From contig NZ_WTEY01000003.1 of assembly GCF_009795805.1 (NCBI RefSeq), forward strand, positions 114,117 through 178,116: a DNA stretch of 64,000 nucleotides. The letters run 5' to 3'. Shown here one piece after another: positions 9,250 through 17,693 of this stretch. The notes beneath the pieces were generated by a model. The model was not told where the DNA came from. It worked only from the letters and a program-made list of their open reading frames with translations, and did no database searches. Source of the stretch: Gilliamella sp. Pra-s52. Lineage in GTDB: Bacteria > Pseudomonadota > Gammaproteobacteria > Enterobacterales > Orbaceae. Position 1 is the stretch's first letter; the number at the start of each line of letters is the position of its first letter. The translations under genes were made by a program, and so were the position numbers.

Positions 9250-9678
9250 TTAAATATCTAATACTTGCGGTTGTTGTGCCGCATGATTGTGCTCATTACC
9301 AGCATAAACTTTTAGTTTACGGTACATTGCACGACCAAGAGGACCTTTCGGTAACATGCCTTTTACAGCAATTTCGATGACTTGTTCAGGATGACGTTCA
9401 ATCATTTCTTTAAAAGTCGCTTCTTTAAGTCCACCAATGTAACCAGTATGACGATAATAAATTTTATCAGTGCGTTTTTTGCCTGTTACAGCAACTTTTT
9501 CTGCATTGATAACGATAATATAATCACCTGTATCAACATGTGGTGTATATTCTGCTTTGTGTTTACCACGCAAACGGCTTGCGATTTCAGTAGCTAAACG
9601 ACCTAACGTTTTACCTGCTGCATCAACAACATACCAGTCGCGTTTAACTGTTTCTGGTTTAGCTGAAAAAGTACTCAT
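9250..9678 (-). CDS. rplM: 50S ribosomal protein L13
   Basis: 142 residues, matching bacterial L13. Recognisable are [21 protein letters not shown] near the start, the [20 protein letters not shown] core and [20 protein letters not shown] near residue 115. It is first in the rplM-rpsI operon. The upstream 9755-9845 region contains two hairpins that may act as an autoregulatory leader. Confidence 0.97.
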   Translation of the reverse strand: MSTFSAKPETVKRDWYVVDAAGKTLGRLATEIASRLRGKHKAEYTPHVDTGDYIIVINAEKVAVTGKKRTDKIYYRHTGYIGGLKEATFKEMIERHPEQVIEIAVKGMLPKGPLGRAMYRKLKVYAGNEHNHAAQQPQVLDI

Positions 9679-9754
9679 TCGTAATTATCCAATTTTAAAT
9701 TAATCTCACGTTAATAAATCATTTTGATTTATTTACACTTTTTGATTGTATCTA

Positions 9755-9845
9755 TTAACCAACTCACCCCTTCGAGTGGTTATATTAATATCGACAACCG
9801 CAAACAACGTTGGGAAAAACATTGTCGTAACGTGGGTTGCGATAT
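9755..9845 (-). promoter_or_regulatory. Structured rplM leader and promoter region
   Basis: Two inverted repeats precede rplM: TAACCA-x-CTC paired with GAG-TGGTTA (9755-9782), and ATATCGACAACC paired with GGTTGCGATAT (9788-9845). A TATAAT box lies at 9844-9849 on the minus strand, so transcription should begin near 9837, leaving the promoter-proximal hairpin only partly transcribed. L13 leaders controlling rplM-rpsI are known in bacteria; whether this is one is inference. Confidence 0.4.
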
Positions 9846-9955
9846 TATACAGAAATAATATAAAAGCGCTAGAGTAAAAAAGAAAAAATCATAGCGAGAA
9901 GGGACGCTTGCTGATAAACTAAAAAATAATATTGAATGACAGAATATTTTAATAA

Positions 9956-10576
9956 ATGAACAATACAATTCAACTTTCAGAAGAAGATTATATTAGCAGA
10001 GGATTGCATCGAAAATGTTATCATTATCCGAATGATCCAAGTAAGTGTATCAAAGTAAATTATAATGTTGGTGCCGACGAGGAAACAAATCGAGAAATTT
10101 CCTATTATAAACATCTAATTAGACGAAACGTTTCATTTGATGCGCTAGCAAAATATTACGGTCCAGTTTCAACGAGTTATGGTAAAGGTCATGCTTTTGA
10201 ACTTATTCGGGATTATAATGGTGAAATAGCTATACCGCTTGAAAGATACCTCGCTGATGAAAAATTAACTATGCAATATTATGATGGTTTAGTGCTTGCT
10301 TTAAAAACGCTAAAATCAGCTTTATTAAAAGACCGCATTATTACAATGACAATAAAAAGCAAAAATATTTTATTTCAACACTTAAGTACTCAAAAAAGCC
10401 GATTAGTTATTATCGATAATATTGGTAACTCAACCTTAATTCCAATTGCCAATTACATTCCATTTTTTGCTAAAGCTAAAATTGAACGAACTTGGCAACG
10501 TTTTTTAATATCAATAATTAAAGAAAATAGCGACAACCAATTGATCACACGTTTAGTTGACGATCTGAATCAATAA
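9956..10576 (+). CDS. yrbL: YrbL family protein (PhoP/PmrA-regulon associated)
   Basis: 206 residues with the YrbL layout: RGLHRKCYHYPNDPSKCIKVNY at residues 15-36, YYKHLIRR, a central YYGPVSTSYGKGHAFELIRDYNG, then NRI-like DRIITMTIKSKNILF and IIDNIGNSTLIPIA, which resemble the catalytic and metal-binding loops of kinase-like folds. In E. coli yrbL is controlled by PhoP and PmrA; its biochemical role is unknown. Here it faces the pmrB-like kinase gene, and the two coding ends overlap by 32 bases. No signal peptide or membrane segment is present. Confidence 0.85.
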   Translation: MNNTIQLSEEDYISRGLHRKCYHYPNDPSKCIKVNYNVGADEETNREISYYKHLIRRNVSFDALAKYYGPVSTSYGKGHAFELIRDYNGEIAIPLERYLADEKLTMQYYDGLVLALKTLKSALLKDRIITMTIKSKNILFQHLSTQKSRLVIIDNIGNSTLIPIANYIPFFAKAKIERTWQRFLISIIKENSDNQLITRLVDDLNQ

Positions 10577-11648
10577 TTCGAAATTGTGCAATAACACCGT
10601 TCGCTTTATCAGGCCTATTTTTTAAGGTAAATAGGCCATGATGCAATTTGGCAATACGATTAACAATACTTAAGCCAAGCCCGATACCATTATGCTTACG
10701 ATCCATACGAAAGAAGGCTTGGGTCAATTGTTCGCTTTTAGATTCATCGATCCCTTTACCATCATCTTCGACCGTAATAACAATGTCTTTTTTGTCTTGA
10801 TAACAACTTACCATAATTTTGGTGTTATCTGGACTGTAACGATAACTATTTTCGACTAAATTACGCACTAATAGCCTTATCAAAGTCACATCACCATTAA
10901 AAACAAGATTTTTATTAACCATATACCATTCAAGGCGTTGCTGTTTTTTTGAGGTTAATTCTGTTAGCTCGTCGGATAACGGAATCATAATATCATTATA
11001 AAAATTAATATGTTGATATTGTCCTATTGTAAATTTTTGACTAGCTCGTGCAAGCATTAATAGTTGTTCGACAGTATTAACTAAACGATCTATACGACTA
11101 ATTAATTCACAACAATCAATATTATGTTTATTTTCTAATAATTCTAAATGCAAACGGATACCCGCTAAAGGTGTTCGCATTTCGTGAGCCACATCAGCGG
11201 TAAAAAGACGTTCTTGAGATAATGTATTATTCAATCTAACAAAAAGGTTATTTAATACTGACGTAATCGATTTAATCTCACGCATATCACTAATTGGTGC
11301 AATGGGGTTTAGGTTTTGTTCGGTACGCTGATTAAGATCTTTTTCTAAAATTTCGAGAGGTTTTGTTATTCGTTTGATGGCTTGGTATGCTAAAAAGAGT
11401 GTTACTAACATCATTGAAAACGCAGAGCAAAATAAAACAAAAATGGCTTCTAGCTCTTCTTGTTCAACAACTTCATCAATTTTATTTTGACTTAGAGTTA
11501 AATTAACCAATGCATCAATTTGTTCTTTACTTTCATGCCATAGCCAAAAAACAGTAATAATCTGACAAACCAACATAATAAAACCTAAAGTAAAAAAGAG
11601 GTTCCAACGAATGCTATGACGTATATTATTGAGTGATTTTGAAATCAT
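10545..11648 (-). CDS. pmrB: Sensor histidine kinase PmrB/BasS
   Basis: 367 residues. Two membrane segments (about 15-36 and 68-90) flank a short periplasmic loop containing the phrase FWLWHESKEQI, shared with enterobacterial BasS. The loop holds overlapping ExxE motifs (Glu59-Glu62, Glu62-Glu65, Glu64-Glu67), the type used for ferric iron sensing by PmrB. A HAMP linker follows, then His155 in FTADVAHEMRTPLAG, and the ATPase domain with NLVENSYRYSP, DDGKGID and GIGLGLSIV boxes. It lies 44 bases after the response regulator. The partner regulator is BasR-like, so PmrB is preferred over PhoQ or QseC. Confidence 0.87.
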   Translation of the reverse strand: MISKSLNNIRHSIRWNLFFTLGFIMLVCQIITVFWLWHESKEQIDALVNLTLSQNKIDEVVEQEELEAIFVLFCSAFSMMLVTLFLAYQAIKRITKPLEILEKDLNQRTEQNLNPIAPISDMREIKSITSVLNNLFVRLNNTLSQERLFTADVAHEMRTPLAGIRLHLELLENKHNIDCCELISRIDRLVNTVEQLLMLARASQKFTIGQYQHINFYNDIMIPLSDELTELTSKKQQRLEWYMVNKNLVFNGDVTLIRLLVRNLVENSYRYSPDNTKIMVSCYQDKKDIVITVEDDGKGIDESKSEQLTQAFFRMDRKHNGIGLGLSIVNRIAKLHHGLFTLKNRPDKANGVIAQFRIIDSDRQLNV

Positions 11649-11692
11649 AATCTAATTGTCTAATTTAAACTAATTTTAAATTAATCGGCTTA

Positions 11693-12355
11693 TCAACATC
11701 CATCATTAAGTTGATAACCATATCCTCGTACTGTACGAATAAAATTTTTACCTAATTTATTACGTAATCCATGAATATAAACTTCTAAAACATTCGAACT
11801 TGGATCACTTTGCCAATCATAAAGATCATTTTGTAATAAATCTCGGTGTACCTTTTCGCCAGCTTTTAGCATTAATCGAGACAATACAATAAACTCTTTG
11901 GGAGTCAATACTACTTTTTGATTATTAAGCATTACGTTTTGATGTTTAATGTCAATAGTAATCGGGCCATAGCTAATAAGATTATCAGCAGTACCTTGAT
12001 CTCGACGAATTAATGCTCTTACTCTAGCTAATAATTCGGCTAAAACAAAAGGTTTAATTAAATAATCATCGGCACCATTATCTAAACCATCTACTCTATC
12101 TTCAATCGTATCGCGAGCAGTTAAAACCAGTACAGGAGTTGATATGTTATTTTTTCGCCAGCGGATTAACAGTTCCAGTCCATCACAATCTGGTAAACCT
12201 AAATCTAAAATAATTAAACTAAATTTCCCAAATTGAATATATTCTTCAGCCTGCTTGCCATTTGAAGCAACTTCACAGACATAACCGCTTGATGTGATAC
12301 CATCATACAACCCTTTTTGTAGCAAGCTATCATCTTCGACAATTAATATCTTCAT
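11693..12355 (-). CDS. pmrA: Response regulator PmrA/BasR
   Basis: 220 residues with an OmpR-type layout: a receiver with acidic residues Glu7-Asp8-Asp9, phospho-acceptor Asp51 (LIILDLGLPD), Thr/Ala in VLTARDT and Lys in YLIKPF, then a winged-helix DNA-binding domain ending RTVRGYGYQL. The output domain phrase LTPKEFIVLSRLMLKAGEKVHR closely follows E. coli BasR. With the downstream kinase it forms a PmrAB system, which in relatives adjusts lipid A in response to iron, acid and cationic peptides. No lipid A modification genes are in this window, so targets cannot be read here, apart from the likely candidate yrbL next door. Confidence 0.88.
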   Translation of the reverse strand: MKILIVEDDSLLQKGLYDGITSSGYVCEVASNGKQAEEYIQFGKFSLIILDLGLPDCDGLELLIRWRKNNISTPVLVLTARDTIEDRVDGLDNGADDYLIKPFVLAELLARVRALIRRDQGTADNLISYGPITIDIKHQNVMLNNQKVVLTPKEFIVLSRLMLKAGEKVHRDLLQNDLYDWQSDPSSNVLEVYIHGLRNKLGKNFIRTVRGYGYQLNDGC

Positions 12356-12499
12356 TGTTCAGCCACCCTAATGTGGATGTTAAAACTTTCGTTACCTATT
12401 ATATACTTTATATATCTAAAGTGTAGAAAAGCAGTGAATTGCTTATCCTTCAATGATTAAAATGATCTATTAAAAACTAATAAGACATTTTTGTATATG

Positions 12500-13183
12500 T
12501 TATTTAAAATGAAATAACTTTAATTTTGGTAAAATCGAAACCGCAAAATCAAGTGATGCACAGATAATAAAATAAACAACAATCACAAACAAAAATATCT
12601 CCGTTGGATAAACCATACTACGATTATTAATTTGTGTTGCAATAAAAGTAAATTCTGCCACTCCAACAATATAGGCTAACGACGTATCTTTAATGATTGA
12701 AACCCATTGATTAACAAAAGAAGGCAACATCATTTTAAGAGCTTGAGGTAAAATGATAAATAAAATAACTTGTTTTTTAGTCAACCCCAATGAAAACGCT
12801 GCTTGCCACTGTCCTTTAGCCACAGCAATCATGCCAGCATGAACTGAATGACCAATATAAGCAGCACCAATAAGTGATAATGCAAAAACTACAGTTGCAA
12901 TAGCGGGGACATCAATATTGAGTAATACAGGCAAAAGAAAATAAGTCCAAAAAATAAGCATAACAACGGGAATTGCTCTTAAAAAACCAAGCACAGCTAC
13001 TAACAAATGATGCATTCCCCCTTTAAAAACCGTTAGCCCCACTCCGGCTAAAATACCTAAAAAGGTTGAAAATAGAATGGCAATAAGACTCATTAACAAT
13101 GTTAAAAACATGCCACCCGGAAAGTTACCCCACATCATATAACTTAAATTATTATAAATAACTTCTAACCCTTTAAGCTCCAT
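12500..13183 (-). CDS. gltK: Polar amino-acid ABC transporter permease (GltK type)
   Basis: 227 residues, a His/Glu/Gln/Arg-family permease with about five membrane segments and the typical EAA-like loop (HAGMIAVAKGQWQAAFSLGLTKKQVILFIILPQALK). It ends the minus-strand gltI-gltJ-gltK-like set, separated from the other permease by 6 bases. The pair should form the heterodimeric channel for the binding protein encoded upstream. In E. coli the ATPase gltL follows; here the next gene is the pmrA regulator, so an ATPase must come from elsewhere. Substrate (glutamate/aspartate) is inferred from gene order. Confidence 0.75.
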   Translation of the reverse strand: MELKGLEVIYNNLSYMMWGNFPGGMFLTLLMSLIAILFSTFLGILAGVGLTVFKGGMHHLLVAVLGFLRAIPVVMLIFWTYFLLPVLLNIDVPAIATVVFALSLIGAAYIGHSVHAGMIAVAKGQWQAAFSLGLTKKQVILFIILPQALKMMLPSFVNQWVSIIKDTSLAYIVGVAEFTFIATQINNRSMVYPTEIFLFVIVVYFIICASLDFAVSILPKLKLFHFK

Positions 13184-13189
13184 AAGTGG

Positions 13190-13915
13190 TTACACCTTAC
13201 CTATTTGTAATCGTTTTGCTTGATAAATATTACCTAAAGTACCAACAATAATAATGGCTAAAATATACAATAAAGTAGCAATGGCAAAGTCTTGAAAAGT
13301 TTTTAATGATTCGGTTTCAACTTGACGCGATACATAAGAAAGCTCTAACACACCAATAGCCATTGTTAATGACGAATTTTTGATGATATTCATGTACTGA
13401 CCAATTAAAGGCGGAAAGGCAATACGAAAGCTTTGCGGTAAAATAACAAATCGCATACTTTGCCACCAAGTTAAACCTAAAGCTAATGATGCATGTTCTT
13501 GCCCTCGCCTAACGCCAGCAATGCCAGCTTTAAACTCTTCAGCAATAAACGCACTTGAATAACACGTCAATCCAACTAAACCAATAATAAACTCAAACGA
13601 TGGCATTTTCAGTGAAAAAAAGAACAACCAAATTTGCGGTTCATCGAATAACCATAATTTAAATTCAACAGGTAATAAATTACCCACGCCAAAATACCAA
13701 AAAAAGAGCTGTGGCAATAATGGAGAATAACGAAAAATTGCGTTATACCCCATTACGATGATTTTAATAATTTTAATTTTACTTTGTTGAGCAATAACCA
13801 GTAAAAAACCCAATAATGTTGAAAAAATAATAGTAAGTAATGAGATAGCTAACGTAACTAAAAAACCATCCCATAACCACCACAGGTAACGGGGCTCAAG
13901 TAATTGCTCGTACAT
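13190..13915 (-). CDS. gltJ: Polar amino-acid ABC transporter permease (GltJ type)
   Basis: 241 residues with several membrane helices and the family loop EFKAGIAGVRRGQEHASLALGLTWWQSMRFVILPQ followed by NSSLTMAIGVLELSY. The extended region around residues 58-105 (NAIFRYSPLLPQLFFWYFGVG, then an extra amphipathic stretch) is characteristic of GltJ rather than the shorter GltK. It begins 5 bases after the binding-protein gene and is followed 6 bases later by the second permease. Likely imports glutamate or aspartate; other polar amino acids cannot be excluded. Confidence 0.78.
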   Translation of the reverse strand: MYEQLLEPRYLWWLWDGFLVTLAISLLTIIFSTLLGFLLVIAQQSKIKIIKIIVMGYNAIFRYSPLLPQLFFWYFGVGNLLPVEFKLWLFDEPQIWLFFFSLKMPSFEFIIGLVGLTCYSSAFIAEEFKAGIAGVRRGQEHASLALGLTWWQSMRFVILPQSFRIAFPPLIGQYMNIIKNSSLTMAIGVLELSYVSRQVETESLKTFQDFAIATLLYILAIIIVGTLGNIYQAKRLQIGKV

Positions 13916-13920
13916 AACGC

Positions 13921-14748
13921 TTACTGACCTTTACCTATTTTAAAATCACCACGAGGCATTGCCGATGTAGTATCAGGTCCAAACCAACGGTTATAAATGG
14001 TTAATGCATCACCCTTTTCTTCAAGCGTTAATAAAATCTGATTCACCTTTTCTTTTAAGCGAACCTCCCCTTTTGGGATACCCACGGCTTGATATTCTTG
14101 GGTAATACTAAATGGCGAAATTTCAAATGCGGCACGTTGTTCTTCTGGCACATTAGCCAATAAACCAATTAATTTAGCATCATCTTGAGTAATTGCTTGC
14201 ACAACACCATTACGTAATGCCGCAAAGGCAAATGGTGTATCATCATAAGAAATCACTTTTGCTGTTGGGTATTTTTCACGTAGTGTAATTTCCATAACCG
14301 TACCTTTGTCAGCACCTATACGGAGTTTTTTTAAATCATCCGGTGATTTTAAAACGCCTTTTTTTGCGATAAATTTTTGACCAGTTGCAAAATAAGGCAA
14401 ACTAAAATCAACGGTTTTTGCTCTTTCATCTGTAACAGTAAAATTGGCGACAATTAAATCGGCTTTTTGAGATGTTAATAATGGGATTCGATTGGCTGGA
14501 TTGGTTGGAACTAAGTCAACTTTAACGTTGAGGGCTTTGCCGATTTCATTTGCATAATCGACATCAAGACCAACAACTTTATTGGTTTTTTCGTCAACAT
14601 AACCAAATGGTGGGTTACTATCAAACACGGCTATTTTGATTTCGCCTCGTTTTTCAATGTCATCAAGGCGATCTGCATAAGCAGAATTTACCCCTAACAA
14701 ACTACTTATTAATGCGACCACTGTTAGTGATTTAGTCAACAATTTCAT
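13921..14748 (-). CDS. Periplasmic amino-acid binding protein (family 3)
   Basis: 275 residues. A signal peptide of about 25 residues ends in Ser-Ala-Tyr-Ala. The mature domain is solute-binding family 3: GEIKIAVFDSNPPFGYVDEKTN, VGLDVDYANEIGKALNV, KADLIVANFTVTDERAKTVDFSLPYF and the RIGADKGTVMEI hinge segment. It heads a three-gene operon with two permeases. In E. coli GltI is longer, and this protein looks nearer to generic glutamate/cystine-type binders, so I leave the gene symbol empty. The ligand cannot be fixed from sequence. Confidence 0.82.
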   Translation of the reverse strand: MKLLTKSLTVVALISSLLGVNSAYADRLDDIEKRGEIKIAVFDSNPPFGYVDEKTNKVVGLDVDYANEIGKALNVKVDLVPTNPANRIPLLTSQKADLIVANFTVTDERAKTVDFSLPYFATGQKFIAKKGVLKSPDDLKKLRIGADKGTVMEITLREKYPTAKVISYDDTPFAFAALRNGVVQAITQDDAKLIGLLANVPEEQRAAFEISPFSITQEYQAVGIPKGEVRLKEKVNQILLTLEEKGDALTIYNRWFGPDTTSAMPRGDFKIGKGQ

Positions 14749-14858
14749 CCTGATTCTCCCTAATAAAGGTTATGTTATTTTCAGTTAAAGTCTAACAACA
14801 AAGAATCAAATGAATAAATAACAAATACTCACATACTTATAACTTAAAGTTATATAGA

Positions 14859-15281
14859 TTATTCCGTTATCTCACTATCTACAAAAAAGTAAGCGATTTC
14901 CCTTTCTGCTGATTGTAGAGAGTCTGAACCATGTACGGAATTTTCGGTTGCGTTATCTGCAAAATCAGCCCGCAAAGTGCCAACAGTGGCTTTAGACAAA
15001 TCAGAAGACCCCATTAGCTCCCGATAACGCTTAACAGCATTGTCACCTTCAAGAACCAAAACAACAATAGGACCAGATATCATAAAATTAACCAATTTTT
15101 CAAAAAACGGTTTTTCTTGATGCTCGGCATAAAAGCCTCCTGCTTGTTTTGGCGTTAATGTAAGCATTTTTAGCGCAACAATATTAAGTTTTGCTTGTTT
15201 GATACGCATGATTATTTCACCAATCAACTGCTTCTTAACCGCATTGGGTTTGATGATAGATAATGTTCGTTCAATAGCCAT
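14859..15281 (-). CDS. ndk: Nucleoside diphosphate kinase
   Basis: 140 residues, the usual length. The N-terminal [10 protein letters not shown] segment and the catalytic His117 in NSVHGSDS are intact, as are Arg and Asn residues around RADFADN. It transfers the gamma phosphate among nucleoside triphosphates through a phospho-histidine. It starts 14 bases after the end of pbpC on the same strand, preserving the yfhM-pbpC-ndk order seen in E. coli. Confidence 0.96.
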   Translation of the reverse strand: MAIERTLSIIKPNAVKKQLIGEIIMRIKQAKLNIVALKMLTLTPKQAGGFYAEHQEKPFFEKLVNFMISGPIVVLVLEGDNAVKRYRELMGSSDLSKATVGTLRADFADNATENSVHGSDSLQSAEREIAYFFVDSEITE

Positions 15282-15295
15282 ATACTTGCTCCTAA

Positions 15296-17593
15296 CTAAT
15301 CAAGGGTAAATGTCATTCGTAAAATTTGCCCACTTTGATCTAATAACAATAAATGGTGTATACCCTTTTGGCTTACTGTTAGGGCAACTTTTTGATCATC
15401 ATCGCTGTGCTCAAAAAGCTTACCATCTAAAAACCACCATTTTTCACCTATTCCCCCTTGTGGGGTTAAATCAATAGTAACATCTTGTTGCCCGGATAAT
15501 CGTTTTACCCATTGTTTATCTCGCAAACCAATAATATCGAGTGGCGAAAAAGCATCTTTACCAAAAACAGGGCAATACTTATCAACCTCAGGAAGTAAAG
15601 ATTGCCTGCGCTCTTTTGGTAACAACCAATTTTCTAACGCGATGGGCCACAACGCAATCAGTTTTTTATGCGCATTATTACAATCAGCCGATACACGTTT
15701 TCCTGCATCATTAACCCAAATAGTGATCCACCCTGACCGATAGACATTGTTATTAAGCGCTGTAAGTGTATCAAGCGTAGGGGGAACCATTTTATTAAAT
15801 ATCCAAGCATTTTTCTGGCGGTGACAGTTTTCATCATTTGCTGGCAGAATTTGTCCTGATGGCCAACAGATTTTTTGTAAAGTAACACTAGCTGGTTTAG
15901 TTATAACAGGTAATGGGCGGTTCATTCGTCGCTCTTTATTTAATAATAACGAACTAACTTGTTGCAAAATTGGCACGGCGGTAATACTACCATATTGACC
16001 AACAACAGGTGTGCCATCTGGACGTCCCACCCAAACACCAATTAAATAACGAGGGTTCATGCCAACCGCCCAAGCATCACGATAACCATAGCTAGTTCCT
16101 GTTTTATAAACAAGTTGATGACTATTAACAAGCATCTGTCTTGTGATCCATGCACTACCATCACTAATAAATGGTTTACTTAACAGAGGTTCGTTTTGTA
16201 CAAAACGTAAAGGACTAACTTGCCCATGGCGAGCAAAAGCACTATAGGCACTAACCAAGTTATCCATTCTCAACGACGCACCGCCTAATATATACGATAT
16301 ATTAGGTGTATTACCGTTAGACTCAAGCGGTAAACCAATGCCGGCAAGTTTGCCGGCAAATCGTTTAGAGCCATAAAGTTCAATTAACTGAACCGCGGGT
16401 AAATTTAATGAGTTTTTTAATGCCTCTGAAGCACTGATTGGTCCATAAAAATCTTCATCAAAATTTGTAGGTCGATAATCAGAACTAATTCGTGGCGTAT
16501 CTTGCAATAACGACTCAGAATGAATCATACCTTCATCAATCGCGAGTGCATACATAAAAGGCTTTAACGTTGACCCAGGCGATCGCAGTGCGCTTATCAT
16601 ATCAACCTGACCAAATCGCTCCTTATTATTAAAATCAACCGAACCAACATACCCTTTTACCGACATATCGGTATGATCCACAACCAAAATAGCCAATGAC
16701 GTTTTGGGTGGTAACTGATTTTTACGATTACTAGCAATATCTTCAAGACTATATTGCAAAGATAGATCGATATTTGAATGAATAATATCTTCATTTGGGT
16801 ATTGCTGACTTAAACGTCGAGCTAACAATGGAGCAAGTTGTGGCTTTTTACGAGGATAAACCCAAACATCTTCTTTTTGAACTTGCTCTATAATATCGGG
16901 TGACCAAACTTGATATTGAGCTAACCTTGCTAAAACCTTATCTCGAGCCTGTTTAGCTCGTTGAGGATATCTATCTGGACGCAAACGGCTTGGTGCTTGT
17001 GGCAATACAGCCAATAACACAGCCTCGCTACGCGTTAATGCTTTTGGTTCTTTACCAAAATACGACCAACTCGCCGCACCTAAGCCCTCGATAGTGCCAC
17101 CGAATGGGGCACGATTAATATATAAAGTTAAAATTTCATCTTTCGTAAAATGCAACTCAAGTTGCAACGTTCGAAATATCTGCTTTAACTTACCTATTAC
17201 CGTACGATCATGCGGATAGAGCAACCTTGCAACTTGCATCGAAATAGTGCTCCCTCCCGAAATAATCCGCCTATTGGTAATATTTTGCCAAGCGGCTCTC
17301 AATAAAGAAGCTGGATTAATACCAAAGTGCTCATAAAAATGACGGTCTTCATAATTTAACAATACATCAAGATAATCATTAGGAACTTCATCTAATTTGA
17401 TAGGATACCGCCAAACACCATTTTCATCAGCAAAACGCCAAAGAGGTGTACCATCTTCGGCAAGAATGGTTTGAGTGGTTTTAGTGTTTGTGATAGAAAG
17501 CGGAAAAAAATGATCGGCAACAAAAAAGCCACCTAATAATAAAAGGATGCAAAAAAACAAGAAAGCCAGAATATTACGCAGGCGCTTTTTCAT
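15296..17593 (-). CDS. pbpC: Penicillin-binding protein 1C (copy 1, yfhM-linked)
   Basis: 765 residues from the start I prefer. A short cytoplasmic Met-Lys-Lys-Arg lead and a membrane anchor are followed by a GT51 transglycosylase domain (catalytic Glu in [24 protein letters not shown]), a transpeptidase domain with Ser-x-x-Lys in SPGSTLKPF and [12 protein letters not shown], and a BiPBP_C tail. The longer reading from 17644 would begin inside a terminator hairpin, so the ATG at 17593 is more sensible. PBP1C is thought to repair peptidoglycan together with the adjacent alpha-2-macroglobulin. A second PbpC is encoded at 25153-27492. Confidence 0.92.
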   Translation of the reverse strand: MKKRLRNILAFLFFCILLLLGGFFVADHFFPLSITNTKTTQTILAEDGTPLWRFADENGVWRYPIKLDEVPNDYLDVLLNYEDRHFYEHFGINPASLLRAAWQNITNRRIISGGSTISMQVARLLYPHDRTVIGKLKQIFRTLQLELHFTKDEILTLYINRAPFGGTIEGLGAASWSYFGKEPKALTRSEAVLLAVLPQAPSRLRPDRYPQRAKQARDKVLARLAQYQVWSPDIIEQVQKEDVWVYPRKKPQLAPLLARRLSQQYPNEDIIHSNIDLSLQYSLEDIASNRKNQLPPKTSLAILVVDHTDMSVKGYVGSVDFNNKERFGQVDMISALRSPGSTLKPFMYALAIDEGMIHSESLLQDTPRISSDYRPTNFDEDFYGPISASEALKNSLNLPAVQLIELYGSKRFAGKLAGIGLPLESNGNTPNISYILGGASLRMDNLVSAYSAFARHGQVSPLRFVQNEPLLSKPFISDGSAWITRQMLVNSHQLVYKTGTSYGYRDAWAVGMNPRYLIGVWVGRPDGTPVVGQYGSITAVPILQQVSSLLLNKERRMNRPLPVITKPASVTLQKICWPSGQILPANDENCHRQKNAWIFNKMVPPTLDTLTALNNNVYRSGWITIWVNDAGKRVSADCNNAHKKLIALWPIALENWLLPKERRQSLLPEVDKYCPVFGKDAFSPLDIIGLRDKQWVKRLSGQQDVTIDLTPQGGIGEKWWFLDGKLFEHSDDDQKVALTVSQKGIHHLLLLDQSGQILRMTFTLD

Positions 17594-17625
17594 TTTATTA
17601 AAATTCAAATAGTTGAGTACAAAAC

Positions 17626-17655
17626 AGCTACCACTAACAAACATTAGCGGTAGCT
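17626..17655 (-). terminator. Hairpin terminator between yfhM and pbpC
   Basis: AGCTACC-x-CTAA and TTAG-x-GGTAGCT form a strong stem around a 6-base loop; on the minus strand it is followed by GTTTTG. It lies 39 bases after the yfhM stop and 33 bases before the chosen pbpC start, so it probably dampens read-through from yfhM into pbpC. It also argues against the upstream pbpC start at 17644, which lies within it. Confidence 0.65.
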
Positions 17656-17693
17656 ATTTACTTATATTTTTAACCAACAAACCCAATTAAGAT

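Noticed and set aside
17594..17644. The upstream start at 17644 for pbpC.
   Set aside because: That ATG lies inside a terminator hairpin; the start at 17593 gives the normal short cytoplasmic lead and anchor.
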